Source of the DNA: an uncultured Clostridiaceae bacterium
GTDB taxonomy: Bacteria > Bacillota > Clostridia > Oscillospirales > Ruminococcaceae
Direction of reading: 5' to 3'
Assembly: GCA_946411985.1 (NCBI GenBank)
Contig: CAMKFY010000040.1
Coordinates: forward strand, 1 to 8,150
Length of the DNA stretch: 8,150 nt
Shown: positions 1-6,434 of the stretch, in pieces
Numbering within the stretch: position 1 is the first letter of the stretch
How the letters are laid out: every line of letters begins with the position of its first letter
Translations under genes and position numbers: made by a program
The notes under the pieces: model-generated
What the model saw: the letters and a program-made list of their open reading frames with translations, nothing else
Told to the model about the DNA's origin: nothing
Databases searched by the model: none

Positions 1-1111
1 CTGGGATATACACGCTGCCGAAAAAAACGGGTTCCCACATTTTATGTTAAAAGAAATTTTTGAGCAACCAGAATCTATAAAAAATTGCATAAATTCCAGA
101 GTTACAGACAATAACATTACGCTAGAAATTGAAAACATTAACGACGAAACATTAAAATCGTTTAGCAAAATATATATAGTAGCATGCGGAACTGCCATGC
201 ACGCTGGGCTTGTTGGAAAATATATTATAGAAAAACTAGCACGAATTCCTGTTACTGTGGAAATTGCGTCCGAATTTAGATATAAAAACCCAATACTTAA
301 AAAGAATAACCTTGTAATAGTAATATCTCAGTCTGGCGAAACTGCAGATTCACTAGCATCTTTAGAGCTAGCCAAAAAAAATAAAATATTCACGCTGGCA
401 ATAGTAAATGTGGTTGGCTCTTCAATTGCACGGTTGGCAGATAGCGTAATTTATACATGGGCAGGCCCCGAAATATCTGTAGCTTCCACTAAAGCTTTTA
501 GCGTGCAGATGGCTGCTTTATATATGTTAGCTTTAAAACTTTGTAAATTAAAAAACACTGTTGAATATGATATTTCAAAATATTGCAAAGCTTTAAAACA
601 GGTGCCATACGTTGCCGAAAATATGTTAAAGTTAAATGACAAAATTTTAGATATAGCAAAACTATTCTACAAAAGCCAGAATATGTTCTTTATAGGGCGC
701 GGCATAGACTACTATTTAGCTTTAGAAAGCTCTTTAAAATTAAAAGAAATATCTTATATTCATAGTGAAGCGTACGCCGCTGGAGAACTAAAACATGGCA
801 GTATAGCGCTTATTGAAAATAACACACCCGTCGTGGCAATAGCTACGCAAGAAAACCTATACGCCAAAACAATAAGTAACGCAAAAGAAGCCTTAGCAAG
901 AGGCGCTAAATTATTTTTAATATGCAATGAAGAAAATAAAATAGACAAATCTTTAACCAACATTATTATTAAAATTCCAAAAACGCTAGATATATTTACC
1001 CCATTTTACGCCATAATACCAATGCAACTTTTTGCATATCATGTGGCAAATTTGAGAGGTTGCAATGTAGACGAACCAAGAAATCTTGCCAAATCTGTAA
1101 CCGTTGAATAA
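1..1111 (+). CDS. glmS: Glutamine-fructose-6-phosphate aminotransferase (isomerizing), C-terminal part, 5'-truncated by window edge
   Basis: GlmS makes glucosamine-6-phosphate from fructose-6-phosphate and glutamine, the first step of UDP-GlcNAc and peptidoglycan precursor synthesis in the cytoplasm. The frame is open to the left edge (first full codon at base 2). The Met at 44 is internal, because the residues before it (WDIHAAEKNGFPHF) match the conserved stretch just after the glutaminase domain. About 369 of the usual ~600 residues are present: both SIS sugar-isomerase domains but not the N-terminal Cys-nucleophile glutaminase domain. Visible motifs are CGTAMHAG, SQSGETADSL, STKAFSVQM, the catalytic-region ELKHGSIALIE and the C-terminal LAKSVTVE, whose Lys forms the fructose-6-phosphate Schiff base in E. 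coli GlmS. The start and any glmS ribozyme lie outside the window. The C-terminus is intact. No terminator lies before the next gene 57 bases on, so read-through is possible. Identification is secure. Confidence 0.97.
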   Translation, partial: WDIHAAEKNGFPHFMLKEIFEQPESIKNCINSRVTDNNITLEIENINDETLKSFSKIYIVACGTAMHAGLVGKYIIEKLARIPVTVEIASEFRYKNPILKKNNLVIVISQSGETADSLASLELAKKNKIFTLAIVNVVGSSIARLADSVIYTWAGPEISVASTKAFSVQMAALYMLALKLCKLKNTVEYDISKYCKALKQVPYVAENMLKLNDKILDIAKLFYKSQNMFFIGRGIDYYLALESSLKLKEISYIHSEAYAAGELKHGSIALIENNTPVVAIATQENLYAKTISNAKEALARGAKLFLICNEENKIDKSLTNIIIKIPKTLDIFTPFYAIIPMQLFAYHVANLRGCNVDEPRNLAKSVTVE

Positions 1112-1168
1112 AATGAAAATTTACGGGCAACATAATAAGGCATCATTAAAGAAAAGGAGATGATTTGA

Positions 1169-1396
1169 ATGGATGATGCTAAAAATAGTAGCTATTTAGA
1201 AAACAGTGATTATTTAGATTGTTGCGATAATAGCCCCAACAAACACATAAAATGCACTGTTAAAGAATGTGAACATCATTGTAAAGGTGAAAACTTTTGC
1301 AAATTAGATAAAATTTGTGTAGAATCTCATAAAGACGACCCAAAAGATTGCGGTGCTGTAGACTGCACATCTTTCTCTAAAGACGCAAATTATTAA
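1169..1396 (+). CDS. DUF1540 Cys-rich miniprotein, 75 residues, function unknown
   Basis: A 75-residue acidic protein with nine cysteines (18, 19, 29, 34, 38, 44, 50, 61, 66). The core from about 27 to 69 (IKCTVKECEHHC, then FCKLDKICVESH, then DCTSF) matches the DUF1540 pattern that is common in Clostridia and Bacilli. The Cys and His spacing suggests metal binding, but no function is established and that is inference. Translation is well supported: AAGGAG at 1154-1159 sits nine bases before the ATG. The N-terminal 25 residues (Asn/Ser/Asp/Tyr-rich) look unstructured. There is no signal peptide or membrane segment, so it is probably cytoplasmic. It follows glmS on the same strand and is closed by the hairpin at 1484-1515, so it may be the last gene of a glmS transcript. 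I see no dedicated promoter in the 57-base gap. Confidence 0.85.
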   Translation: MDDAKNSSYLENSDYLDCCDNSPNKHIKCTVKECEHHCKGENFCKLDKICVESHKDDPKDCGAVDCTSFSKDANY

Positions 1397-1483
1397 TTTA
1401 AACCTTTAATTTAATATTATGAGTAAAGTTCTTATATTATGAAAATTTAGTTAAATATAAAATCTTTACCCATCAGCTAATAT

Positions 1484-1515
1484 AAAGCCCTAACCTATTT
1501 TAAGGTTGGGGCTTT
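1484..1515. terminator. Bidirectional Rho-independent terminator between convergent genes
   Basis: A 13-bp stem (1484-1496 with 1503-1515, one G-T wobble) surrounds a six-base ATTTTA loop. It reads AAAGCCCTAACCT then AGGTTGGGGCTTT. On the plus strand it ends in a short T run (CTTTTC) suited to the DUF1540/glmS transcript. On the minus strand it is followed by TTTATATT, which suits glyQS, whose stop codon is 30 bases away. The rest of 1397-1544 holds nothing I recognise. Confidence 0.85.
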
Positions 1516-1544
1516 TCTATAACTACCAAAACAGCCATTCAAAA

Positions 1545-2930
1545 CTAAAACGCTACCCTTTCTTCTAAATAACACTTTAAATTCTCTATTGGCACCCTGC
1601 CATCTTGCTGCATACTATCTCTTAAACGCACAGTTACTTTGCCATCATTCTCAGAATCAAAATCATATGTTAAACAAAAAGGAGTGCCTATTTCGTCCTG
1701 ACGCCTATATCTCCTGCCTATAGAACCAGAGTCGTCATAAGTAACCGTAAAATGCTTAGACAAATTTTTATAAATTGTATACGCTCGCGAACCAAGCTTT
1801 TTAGCTAACGGCAACACGGCAGCCTTAACCGGAGCTATATATGGGCTAAGTTTTAACACCACCCTAGCCTCCTCTTTTATGCTGCTATTTTCAATAGGCT
1901 CCTCACTGTAAGCATCACATAAAAACGCTAAAAACAATCTATCCACCCCAACAGACGGCTCTATGCAATATGGAAAATATTTCTCGTTCGTTTCTGGGTC
2001 GAAATACATCAAACTTTTTTTGCTAAAAAACTCATGCTGCTTCAAATCAAAATTTCCCCTATTTGCTATACCCCAAAGCTCACCCCAACCAAACGGGAAC
2101 AAAAACTCTATATCACTCGTAGCCTTTGAGTAGTGCGAAAGCTCCTCCTTTTTATGAGCTCTTAACCGCACAGACTCGCTATTTATGCCAAAAAATTTCA
2201 GGAACTGAATACACTGCTGCTCCCAATATTGGAACCACGTAACATCTTCTTCTGGCTTGCAAAAAAATTCAAGCTCCATCTGCTCAAATTCTCTAGTTCT
2301 AAATATGAAATTGCCCGGAGTTATTTCATTTCTAAAAGACTTTCCTATTTGAGCTATTCCAAACGGTAACTTTTTCCGCATAGTCTTTAAAACATTAGAA
2401 AAATTAACAAATATACCCTGCGCTGTTTCTGGCCTTAAATATAACTCACTAGTGGAAGACTCCACAACACCCTGAAATGTTTTAAACATTAAATTAAAGC
2501 TGCGTATTTCTGTAAAATCTGAACTGCCACACCTAGGGCACTTAATTCTATTTTCTTTTATAATATTAAAAAGCTCGTCAAAAGATTTGCCACTTAACTC
2601 CTCTTCAGAATAATCTATTAACTTATCAGCCCTATAACGAGACTTGCAATTTTTACAGTCTGTTAGAGGGTCTGAAAAGCCCCCCACATGCCCCGAAGCC
2701 TCCCAAACCTTAGGGTTCATTAGTATTGCACTATCTAACCCCACATTATATTCATTTTGTGTTATAAACCATTTCCACCATGCTCTTTTTATGTTGTTTT
2801 TAAGCTCTGCTCCAAGAGGGCCATAATCCCAAGAATTTGAAAGCCCACCATATATATCACTGCCAGGAAATACAAAACCTCGCTTCTTGCAAAGATCTAC
2901 TATTTTTTCCATTTTGTTCTTGCTTTCCAT
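1545..2930 (-). CDS. glyQS: Glycine-tRNA ligase, single-chain alpha2 type
   Basis: Class II aminoacyl-tRNA synthetase that charges tRNA-Gly with glycine using ATP, in the cytoplasm. The product is 461 residues, normal for the bacterial single-chain GlyRS and unlike the split GlyQ/GlyS form. Visible landmarks: the N-terminal RGFVFPGSDIYGG and WDYGPLG; a Cys pair (DCKNC, ~92-95) and a second (CPRC, ~130-133) that could bind zinc; RPETAQGIF; class II motif 2 (FRNEI, then FRTREFEQME, ~198-218); motif 3 (EPSVGVDRLF, ~323-332); and the C-terminal anticodon-binding domain (~355-461). I chose the ATG at 2930 because GGGTGG lies just upstream and the family starts a few residues before MEKIVDLCKKRGF. 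An in-frame ATG at 3002 would add 24 hydrophobic residues foreign to the family. ATG 2912 is a less likely alternative. The gene lies downstream of tRNA-Gly and tRNA-Cys on the same strand and is probably expressed by read-through from their promoter. No T-box is visible. Confidence 0.96.
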   Translation of the reverse strand: MESKNKMEKIVDLCKKRGFVFPGSDIYGGLSNSWDYGPLGAELKNNIKRAWWKWFITQNEYNVGLDSAILMNPKVWEASGHVGGFSDPLTDCKNCKSRYRADKLIDYSEEELSGKSFDELFNIIKENRIKCPRCGSSDFTEIRSFNLMFKTFQGVVESSTSELYLRPETAQGIFVNFSNVLKTMRKKLPFGIAQIGKSFRNEITPGNFIFRTREFEQMELEFFCKPEEDVTWFQYWEQQCIQFLKFFGINSESVRLRAHKKEELSHYSKATSDIEFLFPFGWGELWGIANRGNFDLKQHEFFSKKSLMYFDPETNEKYFPYCIEPSVGVDRLFLAFLCDAYSEEPIENSSIKEEARVVLKLSPYIAPVKAAVLPLAKKLGSRAYTIYKNLSKHFTVTYDDSGSIGRRYRRQDEIGTPFCLTYDFDSENDGKVTVRLRDSMQQDGRVPIENLKCYLEERVAF

Positions 2931-2954
2931 AAATTCCACCCAACTTATGATAAT

Positions 2955-2984
2955 AAAAAACACATTTCCCAACATGGAAAACGC
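2955..2984 (-). terminator. Weak terminator-like hairpin between tRNA-Cys and glyQS (possible attenuator)
   Basis: Read on the minus strand, GCGTTTTCC (2984-2976), loop ATGTT and GGGAAATGT (2970-2962) form nine pairs, three of them G-T wobbles. One G and then six T (2960-2955) follow. The hairpin-plus-U-run layout is that of an intrinsic terminator, but the stem is weak. Its place after two tRNAs and 25 bases before the glyQS ATG suggests partial termination that lets a fraction of polymerases continue into glyQS. The shape is seen; the role is inferred. Confidence 0.45.
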
Positions 2985-3009
2985 TAAAAACAACACAAAC
3001 AACTATTAT

Positions 3010-3083
3010 TGGAGGCGACAATCAGATTCGAACTGATGGTCAGGGAGTTGCAGTCCCACGCCTTACCACTTGGCTATGTCGCC
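3010..3083 (-). tRNA. tRNA-Cys (anticodon GCA)
   Basis: The minus strand folds as a full cloverleaf: acceptor GGCGACA with TGTCGCC, D-arm GCC/GGC, anticodon loop CTGCAAC (GCA), T-arm ATCAG/CTGAT with loop TTCGAAT, discriminator U73 (the Cys identity base) and encoded CCA. The anticodon stem TGGGA/TCCCT has a U27-U43 mismatch at its base. It lies five bases after tRNA-Gly. Confidence 0.95.
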
Positions 3084-3088
3084 ATAAC

Positions 3089-3164
3089 TGGAGCGGGTTA
3101 CGAGGCTCGAACTCGCTACCTCCACCTTGGCAAGGTGGCGCTCTACCAGATGAGCTAAACCCGC
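3089..3164 (-). tRNA. tRNA-Gly (anticodon GCC)
   Basis: Cloverleaf on the minus strand with all stems paired: acceptor GCGGGTT with AACCCGC, D-arm GCTC/GAGC, anticodon stem CCACC/GGTGG around TTGCCAA (anticodon GCC), T-arm GCGAG/CTCGT with loop TTCGAGC, discriminator T, encoded CCA. It is first in the unit tRNA-Gly, tRNA-Cys, glyQS, about 22 bases after the predicted start of transcription. Confidence 0.97.
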
Positions 3165-3193
3165 AAAAATGTAAAAACCTTTCAACCAAGGCT

Positions 3194-3222
3194 AGTATAC
3201 TATAACCAAATGTTAATGTCAA
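3194..3222 (-). promoter_or_regulatory. Sigma-A promoter of the tRNA-Gly/tRNA-Cys/glyQS unit
   Basis: On the minus strand a perfect -35 TTGACA (3222-3217) and -10 TATACT (3199-3194) are separated by exactly 17 bases. The predicted start is near 3187, so the leader before tRNA-Gly is about 22 bases. No operator-like repeat overlaps it, which fits constitutive stable-RNA expression. Confidence 0.88.
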
Positions 3223-3280
3223 TAGATTTTTTAATTTTTTTATATTTTTAATTAAAACCTAATTTGAAAATAACCGCCAC

Positions 3281-3311
3281 TAGGCAGTATACAAAAAATG
3301 CCTACTGCCTA
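3281..3311 (-). terminator. Hairpin 10 bases after the ldh stop codon; terminator or 3' stabiliser
   Basis: A perfect 9-bp inverted repeat (TAGGCAGTA at 3281-3289, TACTGCCTA at 3303-3311) flanks a 13-base loop. Its place right after ldh suggests it ends that transcript. However, the T run on the minus strand lies inside the loop, and the flank after the stem is GTGGCGGTTATTTT, so it is not a textbook Rho-independent terminator. Confidence 0.5.
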
Positions 3312-3320
3312 AAAGTTTAA

Positions 3321-4277
3321 TTAAAGCGATACACTATGGCATAAACCACCTATTATTTCGCACGAATTACTTAACTTTTCTTTTTCGTTATCTCGCAAGT
3401 TTAACTGCAATATTTTACTAATTCCACAGCTGCCCACAATAGCAGGCAAACCAATATATAAATCTTTTTGACTATACTCGCCATTTGGCATAACAGACAA
3501 GTTTAAAACACAATTTTCATCATGAATTATTGCATGAGTTATTCTCTTTAAAACTATTCCTATGCTATAATAGGTGGCTTTTTTAGCCCTTATAACATCC
3601 GCTGCCACCTCTTTCACCTTGTCAGATATGTCTTCCAAGTTTATATTAGCATATTTGCTGCATTCATTACATATTTCCTCAACAGGCTTTGCCCCTATAT
3701 ATGCCTGAGACCATGGCACAAAACTGCTATCCCCATGCTCTCCAAAAACATGCGCATGCACACTTTTAGGGCTCACATTAAAATGCTCACCTAATATAAA
3801 CCTGAGCCGAGCTGTGTCTAGAGCTGTGCCACTACCAATTACTTTAGCACAAGAAACGCCAGACAACCGTTGCGTTACATACGCCATAACGTCTACTGGA
3901 TTGCTAGCTATTAAAAAACAACCATTAAAACCAGAATCCATTATAGGGTTTATTATAGATTTGAATATTTCCACATTTTTATTAAGAAGGTCTAACCGCG
4001 AATCACCTGGCTTTCTTGGAATGCCCGCACATATTGTAACAAGATCCGCATCTTTGCAATCTTTATAGTCTCCAACGCGCACCTTCATTGAGCAATTCAA
4101 AAAAGCTAAACTATGGTTTAAATCCATTGCCTCACCTTTTGCACGCTCTTTATCTATATCTATTAGCAAAAGTTCATCACAAATGTCTGGCGAATTTAAC
4201 ATAGAGTAGGCATAGCTCATGCCAACCATCCCCGTGCCAACTAAAACTATCTTCTTCCTACAACAACCAAACCCCAT
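3321..4277 (-). CDS. ldh: L-lactate dehydrogenase family protein (LDH/MDH), with Arg at the substrate-specificity position
   Basis: A 2-hydroxyacid dehydrogenase of the NAD-dependent L-LDH/MDH family, cytoplasmic, that would reduce pyruvate (or oxaloacetate, see below) with NADH during fermentation. Numbering from the ATG at 4277 (318 residues): Rossmann motif GTGMVG (14-19), acidic NAD-selecting stretch LLLIDID (37-43), mobile loop AGIPRKPGDSR (84-94), SNPVDV (125-130), LDTAR with Asp154 and Arg157, and catalytic His181 in GEHGDS. The C-terminal part is LDH-like (KKATYYSIG, then DENCVLNLSV, then DLYIGLPA). Oddly, the loop has Arg88 where typical LDHs have Gln (position 102 in Bacillus LDH) and malate dehydrogenases have Arg, so the substrate is uncertain. 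GGAGG lies seven bases before this ATG and only four before an in-frame GTG at 4280, so I chose the ATG. The gene is monocistronic, with its own promoter and a 3' hairpin. Confidence 0.88.
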   Translation of the reverse strand: MGFGCCRKKIVLVGTGMVGMSYAYSMLNSPDICDELLLIDIDKERAKGEAMDLNHSLAFLNCSMKVRVGDYKDCKDADLVTICAGIPRKPGDSRLDLLNKNVEIFKSIINPIMDSGFNGCFLIASNPVDVMAYVTQRLSGVSCAKVIGSGTALDTARLRFILGEHFNVSPKSVHAHVFGEHGDSSFVPWSQAYIGAKPVEEICNECSKYANINLEDISDKVKEVAADVIRAKKATYYSIGIVLKRITHAIIHDENCVLNLSVMPNGEYSQKDLYIGLPAIVGSCGISKILQLNLRDNEKEKLSNSCEIIGGLCHSVSL

Positions 4278-4339
4278 CACAATACCTCCGAATATAAACT
4301 ACCACAATTTTTAACACGCAAAACCAAAACACAACCCTT

Positions 4340-4368
4340 ATTATAAAACATTTAAAAAAAATATTCAA
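4340..4368 (-). promoter_or_regulatory. Promoter of the ldh-family gene
   Basis: On the minus strand TTGAAT (4368-4363) and a perfect TATAAT (4345-4340) are 17 bases apart. The predicted start is near 4333, giving a leader of about 55 bases that ends in the GGAGG ribosome binding site. I found no convincing Rex-type operator overlapping it. Confidence 0.75.
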
Positions 4369-4395
4369 TATATTTTGCCAAAATAATTTACAAAT

Positions 4396-4419
4396 ATTTA
4401 GCTTAACATTTAGCTTAAT
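4396..4419. repeat. 12-bp tandem direct repeat upstream of the ldh promoter
   Basis: ATTTAGCTTAAC is followed directly by ATTTAGCTTAAT: two copies identical in 11 of 12 positions. They start 28 bases upstream of the ldh -35 box, roughly one helical turn apart, a layout that could suit a tandemly bound regulator. Chance is possible in such A/T-rich DNA. Confidence 0.5.
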
Positions 4420-4581
4420 ATTTTAAAATTGCCATAACTACCGCAATTAAAATTTATATAAAATTAACCTAAAAAATTATATAAAACGTGAAAATAAATA
4501 CGCATTCCCACACATTTGCAAAACCATTACGCTGCTATAAAAATTATTGCAAGCATTAACACTTTTTATAAACCAAAAAAC

Positions 4582-6093
4582 TTATTTATTCTCCACCTTA
4601 AAAGCATTATTGCTATCATTTTTTAATATAACATCGTGCGCTCCGCCCTCAACTATTGACGTAGCAGACACCACTGTTAATTTAGCGTTTTTTTGAAACG
4701 AACTTATATCTAAAAAACCACAATTACACATAGCAGATTTTATTTTATGTATTGTTCTAGCAACATTATTATTTAGCTCGCCAGCGTAAGGAACGTATGA
4801 ATCTACTCCTTCTTCAAATGCTAACTTCCCTGCTTCATACCTTTGCCAATTTTTAGCTCTGTTAGACCCTTCACCCCAATATTCTTTCATATAATTACCG
4901 TTAACATACACCTTATTTGAAGGGCTTTCATTAAACCGCGCAAAATACCTGCCAAGCATAACAAAATCCGCACCCATTGCCAAAGCTAGTGTTATGTGGT
5001 AGTCGTGCACTATGCCGCCATCTGAGCATATTGGAATATACACCCCAGTTTTATTAAAATATTCATCACGCTTGGCAGCCACTTCTATTAAAGCAGAAGC
5101 CTGGCCACGACCTATTCCTTTAGTTTCCCTAGTTATACATATAGACCCACCACCAATGCCAACCTTTACAAAATCTGCGCCACAATCTGCTAAAAATTCA
5201 AACCCCTCAGCGCTAACAACATTACCAGCTCCAATTTTAACGCTATCTCCATAATTATTCCTAACAAATCCTATTGTTTCCTTCTGCCAACACGTAAACC
5301 CTTCCGAAGAATCTATACATAACACATCTGCTCCAGCGTCCACCAAAGCTGGTATTCTTTCTTTGTAGTCGTGCGTGTTCACTCCAGCGCCCACCACATA
5401 CCTCTTCAAGCCATCTAACAACTCGTTTGGGTTTTTTTTATGCGAACAGTAATCTTTTCTAAAAACAAAGCAGCAAAGATTATTATGCTCATCTATTATA
5501 GGTATGGAATTTAGCTTATGCTGCCAAAGCACATCGTTAGCCTCCGATAAACTAACCCCTTTTTTGCAACAAACCAATTCTTTAAACGGAGTCATAAAAG
5601 AAGACACCTTAGTGCTAAGGCTCATCCTACTGAGGCGATAGTCTCTTCCTGTAACTATTCCTAAAAGTTTACCGTCTGGCTTACCATTTTCAGTTACCGC
5701 CATTGTAGAATGCGACGTTAACCTCTTTAAATTTATAACATCCTCAAGCGTAGCATCCACAGTTAAATTACTATCACTTGTAACAAAACCTGCTTTAAAA
5801 TTCTTAACCCTAGACACCATTTCAACCTGAGCTTTTATAGGCTGCGAACAATATATAAAAGATATACCTCCTTCGCGCGCCAATGCCACAGCCAAATTAT
5901 CATCTGAAACAGCTTGCATTATAGCCGAAGTTAGTGGTATATTCATATATATGCTAGCTTGTTCTCCCTTTTTAAATTTTGTTATAGGAGTTTTTAAACA
6001 AACATTCTCTGGCAAACAATCTTTAGAAGAATAGCCAGGCACTAAAATATATTCACTAAAAGTTCTGGAAGGTTCTTTATAGTAAAATGCCAT
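4582..6093 (-). CDS. guaB: Inosine-5'-monophosphate dehydrogenase (503 residues, with CBS domains)
   Basis: Oxidises IMP to XMP with NAD, the committed step of guanine nucleotide synthesis, in the cytoplasm. It has a (beta/alpha)8 barrel interrupted by a CBS-domain pair (about 95-215). Active-site elements: catalytic Cys319 in GGGSICITRE, Asp358 in CSDGGIVHDYH, the flap dyad Arg418-Tyr419 in NWQRYE, and the C-terminal EGGAHDV. Instead of the common GPGSICTTR it has GGGSICITRE, and DSSEGF where many IMPDHs have DTAHG. The 503-residue length and this numbering coincide with the well-studied Tritrichomonas foetus enzyme, which places it in that bacterial-type subfamily. The start ATG at 6093 has AGAGGT a few bases upstream. 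It is transcribed alone from the promoter at 6140-6168. The leader is only about 40 bases, so a purine riboswitch cannot fit. Confidence 0.96.
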   Translation of the reverse strand: MAFYYKEPSRTFSEYILVPGYSSKDCLPENVCLKTPITKFKKGEQASIYMNIPLTSAIMQAVSDDNLAVALAREGGISFIYCSQPIKAQVEMVSRVKNFKAGFVTSDSNLTVDATLEDVINLKRLTSHSTMAVTENGKPDGKLLGIVTGRDYRLSRMSLSTKVSSFMTPFKELVCCKKGVSLSEANDVLWQHKLNSIPIIDEHNNLCCFVFRKDYCSHKKNPNELLDGLKRYVVGAGVNTHDYKERIPALVDAGADVLCIDSSEGFTCWQKETIGFVRNNYGDSVKIGAGNVVSAEGFEFLADCGADFVKVGIGGGSICITRETKGIGRGQASALIEVAAKRDEYFNKTGVYIPICSDGGIVHDYHITLALAMGADFVMLGRYFARFNESPSNKVYVNGNYMKEYWGEGSNRAKNWQRYEAGKLAFEEGVDSYVPYAGELNNNVARTIHKIKSAMCNCGFLDISSFQKNAKLTVVSATSIVEGGAHDVILKNDSNNAFKVENK

Positions 6094-6139
6094 AACAACT
6101 ACCTCTTAAAATAATTTTATAAACCCATACATTTTCATA

Positions 6140-6168
6140 ATTATATTAATTAAAATTTAAATTGTCAA
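6140..6168 (-). promoter_or_regulatory. Perfect consensus sigma-A promoter of guaB
   Basis: On the minus strand TTGACA (6168-6163), a 17-base spacer and TATAAT (6145-6140) match the consensus at all 12 positions. Transcription should start near 6133, about 40 bases before the guaB ATG. Confidence 0.9.
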
Positions 6169-6396
6169 CATATTAAGCACACAAGCAAAAATAACAAATA
6201 ATATGCCTTTATTAAAGCTATAGAAAATTTAACATCACATTACACTCAAAATTTTTACAACTATAATTATAAAAATATAAACATAAAAAATTGTATATAT
6301 ATTATTTGCGCTATTTTTTTAAGCCTGTAAAAATACGAAAAATTTATTTAAACCGAACTAGTTTAGGCATCGCTATAAAATAAATATGTAAAAATG

Positions 6397-6434
6397 TTTT
6401 ATTATATTAAGTTGCCAAATTTAATATAATAAAA
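6397..6434. repeat. 14-bp perfect A/T-only inverted repeat upstream of dusB
   Basis: TTTTATTATATTAA (6397-6410) and its exact reverse complement (6421-6434) flank the ten-base spacer GTTGCCAAAT. Both arms are purely A/T. The same -10-like TATAAT occurs in each arm on opposite strands. It ends about 70 bases before the dusB start. It could be a cruciform, an operator or an RNA hairpin in the dusB leader. Confidence 0.75.

Larger units (their letters stand above)
4278..4581. other. Intergenic region between guaB and ldh
   Basis: About 300 A/T-rich bases. The part near ldh holds its ribosome binding site, promoter and the tandem repeat. In 4420-4581, next to the guaB stop, I see no gene, no RNA and no convincing hairpin terminator for guaB. 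Either guaB transcription ends by a weak signal I cannot recognise or it reads on towards ldh. Confidence 0.6.

Noticed and set aside
44..46. ATG at 44 as the start of a short isomerase-only protein
   Set aside because: The frame stays open and conserved to the window edge, so this Met is internal to glmS.
451..963. Minus-strand open frames inside glmS (451-642, 760-963)
   Set aside because: They are shadows of the conserved glmS frame, without ribosome binding sites or recognisable protein sequence.
2644..2826. Plus-strand open frame inside glyQS
   Set aside because: Antisense shadow of a highly conserved coding region.
2931..3002. A 24-residue hydrophobic N-terminal extension of glyQS from an in-frame ATG at 3002, resembling a membrane segment
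   Set aside because: No GlyRS has such a leader. The stretch overlaps the hairpin after tRNA-Cys, and the ATG at 2930 has its own ribosome binding site and fits the family start.
2931..3009. Remnant of a glycine T-box: GGGTGGAA just before the glyQS ATG resembles the T-box core, and TGGA could pair with the UCCA end of tRNA-Gly
   Set aside because: The rest of the T-box core is absent, there is no specifier stem, and only 79 bases are available. GGGTGG is better explained as the ribosome binding site.
3040..3222. Minus-strand open frame of 60 codons
   Set aside because: It runs through the promoter, tRNA-Gly and tRNA-Cys; these structural RNAs explain the sequence.
3814..4068. Plus-strand open frame inside ldh
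   Set aside because: Antisense to the conserved NAD- and substrate-binding region; no initiation signal.
5012..5254. Plus-strand open frame inside guaB
   Set aside because: Antisense to the catalytic loop of IMPDH; Pro/Ser-rich shadow product.
6094..6160. Purine or guanidine riboswitch upstream of guaB
   Set aside because: The predicted leader is about 40 bases, A/T-rich and without the conserved riboswitch core.
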